DNA from: DAIMFL01 sp964372215
GTDB taxonomy: Bacteria; Pseudomonadota; Alphaproteobacteria; Dongiales; Dongiaceae
Direction of reading: 5' to 3'
Assembly (NCBI GenBank): GCA_964372215.1
Contig: CAYJQC010000001.1
Location: 186,001 to 250,000, forward strand
Length of the DNA stretch: 64,000 nt
Every line of letters starts with the position of its first letter. Positions within the stretch are counted from its first letter, which is position 1. A program made the translations under genes and the position numbers. Below the pieces are notes generated by a model, which worked only from the letters and a program-made list of their open reading frames with translations, was not told the DNA's origin and made no database searches. Positions 40,352-48,363 of the stretch are shown here, in pieces.

Positions 40352-40584
40352 GATGCCGCGCATCGGGGACGCTGGCGGGCTTGCCGGCCCGGCGTTCGCG
40401 CGGCAGCAACGGACGCGGTCTGCCTGCGCCTGCGCCGTGCCAGCCAGGCGCCGCTCGCAGATCCGCGCAGACGCTGCGCGGCCCGCGACCGTGGCGCCAT
40501 GGACGACACTTGACCCGGGTCGAGTTCTGGCGGCAGAGCGACCGCGAGCAGCCACGACAGCGGATCGGGCACTGGCACGGGCAT

Positions 40585-41088
40585 CTAGCCCGTCGCCCGC
40601 CGAAACACGACTCGCCAGTGTTCGGCCGCGAGCTGGCGGGCGCTGCTGGCGAATCCGCGGCCGCCGAGAAGCCGGCGCAGCGGCAACGGATGGAACGGCG
40701 CTTCGATGACCAGGTCGGTTCCGCCCGGCAGCCTGGCCACGGCGTCGAGAATCATGGCAAGCGGTTCCTGTCCAAGCTCGAAGAGGGGTCTGAGGTCCAG
40801 TATCTTCTCGCTGGAGCCCGGAGCGATCGAAGGGGACGAAGGGGCCTCGCCGATCCGATCCTCCGGCCTGCGGTCCTGGGTTCCGCCCGCTGCAATGCGC
40901 AGGATCGCCTCGGTTGTGAGGCCGAGAATGCGCGCAATGTCCGCGACGTGAAGCTCCGTCGCGACGCGCTCGTCGTTCATCACGCCCCTGAAATGGGCGA
41001 ACTTCGGGTCATAGGCGACAAGACGATCGACGATCGCCTCGTCCGATAGCAACGCGTCGATCCAGCGGGTATCAGGCCCAAGAGTCAT
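40585..41088 (-). CDS. DUF1858/DUF2249-type protein
   Basis: A 167-residue protein. The N-terminal ~60 residues (IDALLSDEAIVDRLVAYDPKFAHFRG, then ATELHVADIARILGLTTEAILRIAAG) resemble a DUF1858-like helical domain. The C-terminal ~75 residues (EKILDLRPLFELGQEPLAMILDAVARLPGGTDLVIEAPFHPLPLRRLLGGRGF) match the DUF2249 pattern, a small TusA/SirA-like fold. Proteins of this kind are frequent next to NO and denitrification genes; a role in NO or haem/sulfur handling is only inferred. It stands between the DGC-domain gene and ubiT in the probable operon. Confidence 0.7.
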   Translation of the reverse strand: MTLGPDTRWIDALLSDEAIVDRLVAYDPKFAHFRGVMNDERVATELHVADIARILGLTTEAILRIAAGGTQDRRPEDRIGEAPSSPSIAPGSSEKILDLRPLFELGQEPLAMILDAVARLPGGTDLVIEAPFHPLPLRRLLGGRGFASSARQLAAEHWRVVFRRATG

Positions 41089-41168
41089 GATGCTTCCACA
41101 AGCCAGCGGCCGGATGCCTGGTCGATTTTCGGCAACATACGTCCGGCGAGCGGTTCAACGGTTGCGGC

Positions 41169-41582
41169 CTACCCGCCAAGTCCAGGCGCATCGGCCGCCT
41201 CCGCCTTCGAGAGGTCGCTGCGCTCCAGTGCGTCAATGATCTCACGGAAAACCCTGGCCGCCTCGTCCTCGTCGAATTCCATGTGGAAGCGCTTCCTGAT
41301 CCCCATGTCGGTCAGCGTCGCGTGCAGCGACGGTTCGAGTTCGTGGCGTGCGAGGCAGCGACTAACGCAATGCAGCGAGCAGCCGTCGATCGCGACAATC
41401 GAGCGACCGGACTTGGCGATGCGGACCAGGGGCGCTACGTCGCCACCCACCCCGGCAATGCAGGACATCTCCGCATACCGGTCGCGGTCCAGGCAAAGCG
41501 CGACATAGTTGGCCATTTGGGCGGCGCTTGAGCAGCCCGAGCAGGAGTACACCAAAGGCAATTTCCGTACGCCGCGTGGCAT
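41169..41582 (-). CDS. DGC-domain putative zinc-binding protein
   Basis: A 137-residue protein. Cysteines occur as SCSGCSSAAQ near the N-terminus, SCIAGVGGD in the middle, and the Asp-Gly-Cys motif in VAIDGCSLHCVSRCLARHEL. This matches the small putative zinc-binding DGC family often found in denitrification-type clusters. The function is unknown. It is the first gene of the minus-strand operon, and the TTGCG-N4-CGCAA box lies 70-85 bp upstream of its start, placing it under probable NnrR/Dnr-type control. Confidence 0.75.
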   Translation of the reverse strand: MPRGVRKLPLVYSCSGCSSAAQMANYVALCLDRDRYAEMSCIAGVGGDVAPLVRIAKSGRSIVAIDGCSLHCVSRCLARHELEPSLHATLTDMGIRKRFHMEFDEDEAARVFREIIDALERSDLSKAEAADAPGLGG

Positions 41583-42119
41583 GATTCACTCTGCTGGCAA
41601 CTGGTCATGAGCCTGTTACTTGTAATGGTTCCGCTCCGGCGGAGCGGCGTCTTTGCGCTTGCGCAAACACGCGAATTGCAGAGGTGCGGCAAGTCGTCTG
41701 CCAGGACTCATTTGCGTGCAAGTGCGACATCGTGGGAGGTGCGCCGGTCTGCTTTGCGACCGCGAGATGCTGGCCGGGCGCGACCTGCCCGAGCTGGCCG
41801 TCCGGCCGGAGCAGGCGGCGGAGCAGGGGTCAGCCCCTGCGCGGGCGGGGCGCCGTTCGAGCACTGGCTTGCCAAGCCGAGCGCCGCCAAGTCGGGCCCT
41901 GCGTATTCAGACCGGTTGCGGCCCTGTCTCCCGACGACCGTGGACGCTGGTGGGAGGCTCTGCAGAGATACCGGTTGCCATGCAAACCGGTATGGCTCAC
42001 GCTGACCCATCTCATCGTCTTTCATTGCGCCTCGTCCATCTGCGGAACGCAGTTGGCGAACGCTTCAGCGAAAAGGAAACAACAACTCGCACCGGCGAGG
42101 CACACAGGGGAGAGATGTC
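41583..42119. other. Intergenic region of ~537 bp between divergent units
   Basis: This holds the regulatory box for the minus-strand operon near its left end. The centre (~41700-41990) contains open frames on several strands but none with convincing protein character. Just before 42120 the AGGGGAGAGATGTC ribosome site belongs to the methanethiol oxidase gene. No tRNA or riboswitch is apparent. Confidence 0.6.
41652..41667. promoter_or_regulatory. Perfect NnrR/Dnr-type box (TTTGCGCTTGCGCAAA)
   Basis: The 16-base sequence TTTGCGCTTGCGCAAA is a perfect palindrome that contains TTGCG-N4-CGCAA, the recognition form of NnrR/Dnr-type Crp-Fnr regulators. It is centred ~77 bp upstream of the DGC-domain start codon, which heads the operon DGC-DUF2249-ubiT-ubiU-ubiV-nnrS. 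Regulation by NO or low oxygen is inferred from the box and from the genes it precedes. Confidence 0.7.
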
Positions 42120-43520
42120 ATGAATGTCCGTCCGGACCCGACCTTCCACGCCACGGCGAAGCTGGCGATGGAAGCGCCTGTTGAGACATACGCCTACACC
42201 CTCATGCTGAGCCCCGACTTCTCGAATCCCGACGGCCTGGGTGTCGTCGACGTCGATCCGCGTTCATCGGACTACGGCAAGATCGTCCACAGCGTGATGA
42301 TGCCGAACAAGGGCGACGAGTTTCACCATTTCGGGTGGAACGCCTGCTCCTCGGCCTTGTCGCCGCTGACCGGTCACGCGTTCCTGGAACGGCGATACCT
42401 GATCATTCCGGGAATCCGATCCTCGCGGATCTACGTGATCGACACCAAGCCGGACCCCAAGCAGGCGAAAATCCACAAGATCATCGAGCCGGAGGAGGTG
42501 TTCCGCAAGACCGGCTATTCCCGGCCCCACACGATCCATTGCGGGCCGGAGGGCATCTATGTCTCGACGCTCGGCGGTGGCGGGCCGGACGGGACCGATG
42601 GCCCGCCGGGCATCTTCATCATGGACTGCGAGACCTTCGAGGTGATCGGGCGCTGGGAGATCGACCGCGGAGCGCAGGAGAAGCATTACGATTTCTGGTG
42701 GAACCTGCCGCGCGACTACATGGTCTCGAGCGAATGGGCCCTGCCGCCGCAGTTCGAGAACGGCATCGTTCCCGAGGACCTGCTCGGCAACAAGTATGGC
42801 CACCGGATTCACTTCTGGGACCTGCGCGCGCGACGCAACGTCCAGACCATCGATCTCGGCGCCAATCATCAGATGGCCCTGGAAGTCCGCCCGGCGCACG
42901 ACCCGATCAAGGAGTACGGCTTCGTCGGTGTCGTGGTGGACACCACCAACCTCGAGGGCTCGATCTGGACCTGGTGGCGCGAGGGCGGCAAATTCCACTG
43001 CGAGAAGTCCGCGGTGATTCCGCCGGAGCCGGCGGAGAAGGACATGTTGCCGCCGCTGCTGCAGGGGTTCGGCGCCGTGCCGCCGCTGATCAGCGACATC
43101 GACCTCTCGCTCGACGATCGGTTCCTCTACGTGTCCTGCTGGGGCACCGGCGAGATGCGCCAGTATGACGTGAGTGACCCGCGCAAGCCCAAGCTGGCCG
43201 GCTCGGTTCACATCGGCGGCATCGCGCGCCGCACCGCCCACCCCAACGGCAAGGCGTTCGGCGGCGGGCCGCAAATGGTCGAGATCAGCCGTGACGGCAA
43301 GCGTGTCTACTGGACCAACTCGCTGTACTCGACCTGGGACGATCAGTTCTATCCCGGCGGGATCCCCGGCGCGATGGTCAAGGCCGACATCGGCGCCAAG
43401 GGTGGCATCAAGCTGGACAAGGAGTTCTGGGTCGAGTTTCCCAAGGGATACCGATCGCACCAGATCCGGCTCGAGGGCGGCGACTGCTCGACCGACTCGT
43501 TCTGCTACCCGTCCGCCTAG
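42120..43520 (+). CDS. mtoX: Methanethiol oxidase / selenium-binding protein (SBP56 family)
   Basis: A 466-residue protein preceded by AGGGGAGAG. The SBP56 pattern is clear: VETYAYTLMLSP, DEFHHFGWNACSSALSP, RYLIIPGIRSSRIYVID, YSRPHTIHCGPEGIYVSTLG, HYDFWWNLPRDYMVSSEWALPP, YGHRIHFWDL, GEGG-type turns and a C-terminal RSHQIRLEGGDCSTDSFCYP. Bacterial members (MtoX) are copper-dependent and oxidise methanethiol to formaldehyde, sulfide and peroxide. The His residues in HFGW, PHT and HQ are candidate copper ligands. No signal peptide is visible at the chosen start. A membrane protein gene follows in the same unit. Confidence 0.9.
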   Translation: MNVRPDPTFHATAKLAMEAPVETYAYTLMLSPDFSNPDGLGVVDVDPRSSDYGKIVHSVMMPNKGDEFHHFGWNACSSALSPLTGHAFLERRYLIIPGIRSSRIYVIDTKPDPKQAKIHKIIEPEEVFRKTGYSRPHTIHCGPEGIYVSTLGGGGPDGTDGPPGIFIMDCETFEVIGRWEIDRGAQEKHYDFWWNLPRDYMVSSEWALPPQFENGIVPEDLLGNKYGHRIHFWDLRARRNVQTIDLGANHQMALEVRPAHDPIKEYGFVGVVVDTTNLEGSIWTWWREGGKFHCEKSAVIPPEPAEKDMLPPLLQGFGAVPPLISDIDLSLDDRFLYVSCWGTGEMRQYDVSDPRKPKLAGSVHIGGIARRTAHPNGKAFGGGPQMVEISRDGKRVYWTNSLYSTWDDQFYPGGIPGAMVKADIGAKGGIKLDKEFWVEFPKGYRSHQIRLEGGDCSTDSFCYPSA

Positions 43521-43522
43521 GG

Positions 43523-44182
43523 TTGGACGGGCTTCACTGGACCACGGCCGGGCTCTGGCTGGCCGTGGTCGCGAGCGGCGCGTATCACGGCGTCAATCCG
43601 GGCATGGGATGGCCGCTTGCGGTTTCCGCCGGGCTGATGGGCAAGGGCGGCCGGGACGTGGCGGCGGCGCTGGTGCCGCTGGCGGCCGGGCACCTGCTGG
43701 CCATGGTCGTCATTCTCCTGCCGTTCGCGCTGATGACCGCTCTGCTCGACTGGCAGCGCGAGATCCGGATCGGCGCCGGCGGCGCGGTCTTCGCCTTCGG
43801 CGCATATCGCCTGCTCGACCGCCGGCACCCGCGGGCGCTCGCCCGGATCAGGCCAAGCCAGCTCGTCCTATGGTCCTTCGCGATCGCGACCGCCCACGGC
43901 GCCGGGCTGATGCTGCTGCCGATCTATCTCGGCCTCTGTTCCGCCGAGGATCTCGATGCGGCCCATCGGGCATCGTCGATCCTGATGGCGGGCAATGCAG
44001 GGATGGCGGTCCTGGTGTCGCTCGTGCACGCGCTCGCCGTGGTCACCGCCGGCGGCCTCATCGCCCTGCTGGTCCATCGCTGGCTCGGGCTGAAGTTCAT
44101 CTCCAGGAGCTGGTTCAATCTGGACGTGCTGTGGGCCGGCAGCCTGATGCTGATCGGCGCGATCGGCCTCCTGACCGCGTGA
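43523..44182 (+). CDS. Membrane protein linked to methanethiol oxidase
   Basis: A 219-residue, about six-helix protein beginning at TTG 2 bases after the mtoX stop codon. Two glycine/histidine helix motifs repeat: VVASGAYHGVNPGMGWPLAVSAGL near the N-terminus and IATAHGAGLMLLPIYLG in the middle, resembling the HxxNP and HG motifs of NiCoT/HupE-type transporters in shape but not in detail. The C-terminal half has SLVHALAVVTAGGLIALLVHRWLGLKF. Coupling to mtoX suggests export, metal supply or methanethiol handling. The family is not identified with certainty. Confidence 0.65.
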   Translation: MDGLHWTTAGLWLAVVASGAYHGVNPGMGWPLAVSAGLMGKGGRDVAAALVPLAAGHLLAMVVILLPFALMTALLDWQREIRIGAGGAVFAFGAYRLLDRRHPRALARIRPSQLVLWSFAIATAHGAGLMLLPIYLGLCSAEDLDAAHRASSILMAGNAGMAVLVSLVHALAVVTAGGLIALLVHRWLGLKFISRSWFNLDVLWAGSLMLIGAIGLLTA

Positions 44183-44240
44183 GGTGCCCGGCCAGGGGAG
44201 CGGGCCGGCCGAAGCGGGCGGGATGTGCCGGGACGGCCGC

Positions 44241-45167
44241 TCAGCCCGCCAGCGGATGCACCGGCGAGCCGCGCCGGTGCAGCAGGAAGCGGCGGAAGAT
44301 CTCGCGATAGCCGTGGAACAGGTAGCCGCCGTTCAGTTCCAGCAGGCGGTCGCGATGCCGCCGATACAGGGCCGGCAGCCGATACCAGGCGACACCGGGT
44401 TCGGCGTGGTGCACGACATGCAGGTTGTTGTTGAGGAACAGGAGCGAGAAGAACGGCCCGCTCTCGACCACCGCGGTGCGATGTCCGACCTCCTCCGCGG
44501 CGCGGTGCTCGGCATAGGAGCGCAGCACTGTCAGCGCGAAGCCGGGATAGACGAACAGCAGCACGTATTCGCCGAACGGAATGCCGCACACGCCGATCAC
44601 CCAGCCGAGGGTGATGCCGACGGCGACGACGTGCAGCGGCCAGTGCGACAGGTAATGCCGGTCGCCGGCGAGCAGGGCGCGCGCGAGGTCGCGCAAGGTG
44701 AGGGCGGTGTAGTAGGGCGGGCTCAGCACCATCCGCCCGACCACGGTCATCATCGCCTGGCGGAGCGCCCGATGCAGCGTCGTCATTCCGGCCCAGCGCG
44801 CCTCGGTCACGTAGCTCGACTCCGGATCCTCCAGCGGGTCGGTCAGCCGGTCGTCGTCATGATGGGCCAGATGAGTCTCGCGGTAGCGGCTGTGGGGCAG
44901 CCAGAGCCACAGCGAGGGCAGGACGAACAAGCTGTTCAGCCATTGCCATCGTGTCGGGTGGCCATGCACCACCTCATGCTGGAGCGACCCGTGCAGGCAG
45001 ACCAGACAGCCGCCGAGCGGCAGCACCAGCCACCACGGGAGCGCGGCGTAATACCAGGTGACCAGTCCGAAACCGGCATAGATGCCGGCGGCGAGTCCGA
45101 CCGTCTGCCATTCGACGGCCGGCCGCAGCGATACGCGTAGGTCATTGATCCCGCAGGCATTGGCCAT
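44241..45167 (-). CDS. Membrane fatty-acid desaturase-family protein
   Basis: About 308 residues from the ATG giving MANACGINDLRVSLRPAVEW; no strong ribosome site, so the start is provisional. The histidine boxes of di-iron membrane desaturases/hydroxylases are present: LQHEVVHGHPTRW, HSRYRETHLAHHDDD and NNNLHVVHHAEP. Four or more hydrophobic segments fit the fold. The family desaturates or hydroxylates acyl chains or carotenoids; the substrate is not evident. It is divergent from an XRE-family regulator that may control it. Confidence 0.85.
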   Translation of the reverse strand: MANACGINDLRVSLRPAVEWQTVGLAAGIYAGFGLVTWYYAALPWWLVLPLGGCLVCLHGSLQHEVVHGHPTRWQWLNSLFVLPSLWLWLPHSRYRETHLAHHDDDRLTDPLEDPESSYVTEARWAGMTTLHRALRQAMMTVVGRMVLSPPYYTALTLRDLARALLAGDRHYLSHWPLHVVAVGITLGWVIGVCGIPFGEYVLLFVYPGFALTVLRSYAEHRAAEEVGHRTAVVESGPFFSLLFLNNNLHVVHHAEPGVAWYRLPALYRRHRDRLLELNGGYLFHGYREIFRRFLLHRRGSPVHPLAG

Positions 45168-45222
45168 GTGACAATAATGGGGCGGAATAGCCCCGCTGCC
45201 CATGTGGGAATGCGCACAAAGC

Positions 45223-45242
45223 GTAACTAATAATAACGTTAC
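45223..45242. promoter_or_regulatory. Inverted repeat between desaturase and XRE genes
   Basis: GTAAC-N10-GTTAC with an AT-rich TAATAATAAC centre lies between divergent genes, about 45 bp before the regulator and 55 bp before the desaturase. It is a reasonable operator for the adjacent XRE protein, although no binding evidence exists. Confidence 0.35.
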
Positions 45243-45287
45243 ACCGCAAATGTTGACTATCCACCACAGTCGTGGCGAAATAGAGCA

Positions 45288-46205
45288 ATGAGCTCTGGGC
45301 ATCAGGATCGACCCTTGGCTGCCGGCGGCGCCCCGGCGACGACCCGGGAAGGCCGCGCCGACCGGCGCGACACCGTCGCGGTGTTCCGCCGGCGCCTGGA
45401 CGAGGTGATCGGCCGCTCCGGCCTCAACCGCACCGGCTTCGCCGCCCGCATCGGGGTCGACCGCTCGACCCTGGCGCAGGTGCTGTCGGCGGCCAACGAT
45501 CGCCTGCCGCGCGCCGAGACCCTGGCGTCGATCGCGGCGACCCAGCATGTCAGCGTCGACTGGCTGCTCGGCCTGTCCCAGGAAGGTCCGCTCGCCACCG
45601 ACATCATCAGCCAGCCGCTGGAGATCGCGCCGGGTGCCCATTCGCCGGCGGACGAGCGGCTGACCCGCTGGCACGCCGAGGCGGCCGGCTACAAGATCCG
45701 CTACGTCCCGGCGACGCTGCCGGATCTGCTGAAGACCGAGGAGACCATCCGCTACGAGTACCGCGACTACCACGAGCCGGTGCCGGAATCGCGCATCGAG
45801 GCGGCGGTGGCGCGGCTCGCCAATCTGCGCCGCCCCGAAGGCGACATGGAGGTGTGCAGCACGGTCCAGATGCTGGAGGGCTTCACGCGCGCCGAGGGAA
45901 TCTGGCGCGACATGCCGCGGCACGCCCGCCGCCGCCAGCTCCAGCACATGATCCAGCTGGTCGACGAGCTGTACCCGGCGTTCCGCTGGTTCTTCTACAG
46001 CGGCACTAGCCGCTATTCTGTGCCGGTCACCATCTTCGGCCCGAAGCGCGCGGCGATCTATGTCGGCCACATGTTCCTGGTGTTCAACAGCACCGAGCAT
46101 ATCCGCATGCTGAGCAGCCATTTCGACGCGCTGATCCGGGCGGCTGTGGTACAGCCGAACCAGGCCGCCGAGTTCCTGATGCGGCTGCTGGGCGAGCTCG
46201 ACTAG
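45288..46205 (+). CDS. XRE-family transcriptional regulator with long C-terminal domain
   Basis: A 305-residue protein. The helix-turn-helix is at residues ~30-95 (AVFRRRLDEVIGRSGLNRTGFAARIGVDRSTLAQVLS, then LPRAETLASIAATQHVSVDWLLGL). The remaining ~200 residues (including YEYRDYHEPVPESRIEAAVARL, EVCSTVQMLEGFTRAEGIWRDMPRHARRRQL and VPVTIFGPKRAAIYVGHMFLVFNSTEH) form an effector-type domain not assigned to a family. It faces the desaturase gene, with a candidate operator between them. Confidence 0.8.
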   Translation: MSSGHQDRPLAAGGAPATTREGRADRRDTVAVFRRRLDEVIGRSGLNRTGFAARIGVDRSTLAQVLSAANDRLPRAETLASIAATQHVSVDWLLGLSQEGPLATDIISQPLEIAPGAHSPADERLTRWHAEAAGYKIRYVPATLPDLLKTEETIRYEYRDYHEPVPESRIEAAVARLANLRRPEGDMEVCSTVQMLEGFTRAEGIWRDMPRHARRRQLQHMIQLVDELYPAFRWFFYSGTSRYSVPVTIFGPKRAAIYVGHMFLVFNSTEHIRMLSSHFDALIRAAVVQPNQAAEFLMRLLGELD

Positions 46206-46224
46206 GGAAACAGGGGGAGAACCC

Positions 46225-46680
46225 ATGACGGCAGAAGCGGCAGGGATTGCGGAGCGGCACGCCGACCCGGCGCGCCATCAGGGCGGCTGCCTGTGCGGCG
46301 CCGTGCGTTTCGAGGTGCGCGGCAGCCTGCGCCCGGTGGTCAACTGCCATTGCGGGCAATGCCTGCGCTTTCACGGCCATCACGGCGCCTATAGCGGCGC
46401 CCCGTGGGAGAACGTGACGATCGCCGGCGACGGCTTGCGCTGGTACCAGTCGTCCGACGCCGCGCGCCGCGGCTTCTGCGGCATCTGCGGCGCGTCCATG
46501 TTCTGGGAGCGGATCGGCAGCGGCTTTCTGTCGATCGCCGCCGGCTGCCTCGACCGGCCGACCGGATTGAAGACGGTGCAGCACATCTACACCGCGGATC
46601 GCGCCGACTACTACGAGATCACCGACGGGCTGGAGCAGTTGCTGGACACGATGGGCGCCGCGCTGCCGGCCGCCGAATGA
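46225..46680 (+). CDS. GFA-family (glutathione-dependent formaldehyde-activating-like) zinc protein
   Basis: A 151-residue protein with the metal-binding pattern of the Mss4-like GFA domain: GGCLCGAVRFEV, VNCHCGQCLRFHGHHGAY and GFCGICGASMFWER. A conserved ITDGLEQL motif ends the domain. Only one family, with S-hydroxymethylglutathione-related activity, is well known, and most members are functionally undefined. The start follows GGGGGAGAACCC. It precedes the PhnD-like chimeric gene by 10 bp. Confidence 0.85.
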   Translation: MTAEAAGIAERHADPARHQGGCLCGAVRFEVRGSLRPVVNCHCGQCLRFHGHHGAYSGAPWENVTIAGDGLRWYQSSDAARRGFCGICGASMFWERIGSGFLSIAAGCLDRPTGLKTVQHIYTADRADYYEITDGLEQLLDTMGAALPAAE

Positions 46681-46690
46681 TGGGCCGCCG

Positions 46691-48010
46691 ATGATCGTAT
46701 CCCTGCCCGTGGCTTCGTTGCCCATGTATGGCCTGCCCGAGGTGGCGGGGGCGACCGCCGCCTGGTGGCAGGGGCTGGCCCGCGCGTTCCGCGCCGAAGG
46801 CGTTGCCGAGGTGCCGGAATACCTCAGCGCGCAGCCGACGTTGCCCGACCATTGGCTGCAGCCCGACCTGCTGTTCAGCCAGACCTGCGGCTATCCCCTG
46901 ACCCATGCGCTGGCCGGACGGGTGCGCCTGGTGGCGACACCGGCCTACGCCGCGCGCGGCTGCACCGGAACCTCCTATTGCAGCCTGCTGATCGTTGCCG
47001 AGGACAATGCGGCCGCGCGCCTCGAGGATTTGCGCGGGTGCCGTTGCGCCTTCAACAACCCGGACTCGCAGTCGGGCTACAACGTGCTGCGCGCCATGGT
47101 GGCGCCGCTCGCGCGCGGCGGCCGGTTTTTCGGCGCGACGATCGAGAGCGGCGGCCATCGCGCCAGCATCGCCGCCGTCGCCTCGGGCCAGGCCGATCTC
47201 TGTGCCGTCGACGGCGTCACCCACGCCATGCTGGCGCGCCACGCGCCGGCGACGCTCGCCGGCACCCGGGTGCTGGCAGAATCTCCGTCGGCGCCGGGAC
47301 TGCCGTTCATCACCGCCGGCGGCGCCGGCGACGACCTGGTCGAACGGCTGCAGGCCGGTCTTGCCCGCGCGCTCGCCGATCCCGCGCTCGCCGCGGCGCG
47401 CGACGACCTGCTGATCGCCGGCACGGAAGTCCTGCCGCTCTCGGCCTATGACGCAATACTGGAGATGGAGCGGGCGGCCATCGGCATGTCTTACGAGTTT
47501 AGTCATGTCACGAAGCGCGTCATACTCATCGGCACCAGCCACGAGTATCAGTTGCCAGGAAGAGCAGGGTCGCATGATTTTCGCGCGTTTGTTGAACGCC
47601 TATGCTTTGATCATCATGTTCGCGCAGTTGCAGAAGAATGCAGTCAAGAGGCACTGCAGGCGCAAGATGCTGCCCACTCCGTGTGTGAGCTGATCGCCGG
47701 AACTCTAAGCGTCGATCATCAGTATTGCGATCCGGATCGTCGCCAGCGCATAGAGCTTGGAATCCTGCAGGAGAATGATATCGAGATACTGGCGTGGTGG
47801 TCTAGCGATGGCGGCGTAGACACTGATCGACAATTGAAACTCTCGCATTCGAAGCGAGAGAGCTACTGGCTCGATCGTTTGTTGGCGTTGGACCGCTGGC
47901 CGGCATTGTTTGTATGCGGCGCCAATCATGTCGAGGGATTTTCACATCTCCTTGTTTCGCACGGGCTATCCGTACACATCAGCGAGTCAGACTGGTCGCC
48001 CAGCAAGTAG
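46691..48010 (+). CDS. Chimeric ORF: PhnD-like binding protein fused to an AT-rich TraB/Tiki-like domain
   Basis: 439 residues. The first ~265 residues are a PhnD-like phosphonate/phosphate-type binding domain (QPDLLFSQTCGYPLTH, RVRLVATPAYAARGCTGTSYCSLLIV, CRCAFNNPDSQSGYNVLRAMVAPLA, LCAVDGVTHAMLA) with no signal peptide. From about residue 266 (base 47486, an in-frame ATG) the DNA becomes AT-richer. The sequence changes to VILIGTSHEYQLPGRAG, VRAVAEECSQEAL, HQYCDPDRRQRIELGI and LFVCGANHVEGFSHLL, whose GxxH, Glu and late His recall TraB/Tiki-like hydrolases. The C-terminal part could be a separate gene starting at 47486. Fusion by insertion is inferred. Confidence 0.65.
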   Translation: MIVSLPVASLPMYGLPEVAGATAAWWQGLARAFRAEGVAEVPEYLSAQPTLPDHWLQPDLLFSQTCGYPLTHALAGRVRLVATPAYAARGCTGTSYCSLLIVAEDNAAARLEDLRGCRCAFNNPDSQSGYNVLRAMVAPLARGGRFFGATIESGGHRASIAAVASGQADLCAVDGVTHAMLARHAPATLAGTRVLAESPSAPGLPFITAGGAGDDLVERLQAGLARALADPALAAARDDLLIAGTEVLPLSAYDAILEMERAAIGMSYEFSHVTKRVILIGTSHEYQLPGRAGSHDFRAFVERLCFDHHVRAVAEECSQEALQAQDAAHSVCELIAGTLSVDHQYCDPDRRQRIELGILQENDIEILAWWSSDGGVDTDRQLKLSHSKRESYWLDRLLALDRWPALFVCGANHVEGFSHLLVSHGLSVHISESDWSPSK

Positions 48011-48060
48011 ATCGCGCTCGCGGGCTAAAGTGGAATCGTCCAATTTGGCCGAGGCGGAAC

Positions 48061-48363
48061 CTACATCAGCACGTCTATACCTCTGCGATCCACGATGCTG
48101 AGCAGCTTGAGAGACGCGCCCTGCGGCTTCTTCACGCCTTGTTCCCATTGTTGGACGGTGGACTTGCCGACATTCATGACGGCGGCGAAGACCGCCTGAC
48201 TGACGCGGGCGCGCTGGCGGATGTGGCGGATCTCCAATGCGGAGTAAGGCTTCACCGGCGGGATGCAGAGCGCGTCGAATTCGCGCATGGTCACGTCGCC
48301 GACGAGCCCGGCCTTGTGCAGATCGCGGGCCGCTTCATGAACGGCATCGAGAATCTTACTCAT
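48061..48363 (-). CDS. XRE-family antitoxin (HigA/NadS-like)
   Basis: A 100-residue protein from the ATG that overlaps the toxin stop by 8 bp. The N-terminus (KILDAVHEAARDLHKAGLV, then TMREFDALCIPP) precedes a helix-turn-helix (YSALEIRHIRQRARVSQAVFAAVMNVGKSTVQQWEQGVKKP). This is the standard order for antitoxins encoded downstream of a RelE-type toxin. It probably binds the large palindrome at 48728-48770 to repress the pair. Confidence 0.88.
   Translation of the reverse strand: MSKILDAVHEAARDLHKAGLVGDVTMREFDALCIPPVKPYSALEIRHIRQRARVSQAVFAAVMNVGKSTVQQWEQGVKKPQGASLKLLSIVDRRGIDVLM

Noticed and set aside
44241..46226. Desaturase gene extended upstream to 46226
   Set aside because: The extension runs antisense through the XRE regulator; the desaturase begins near 45167.
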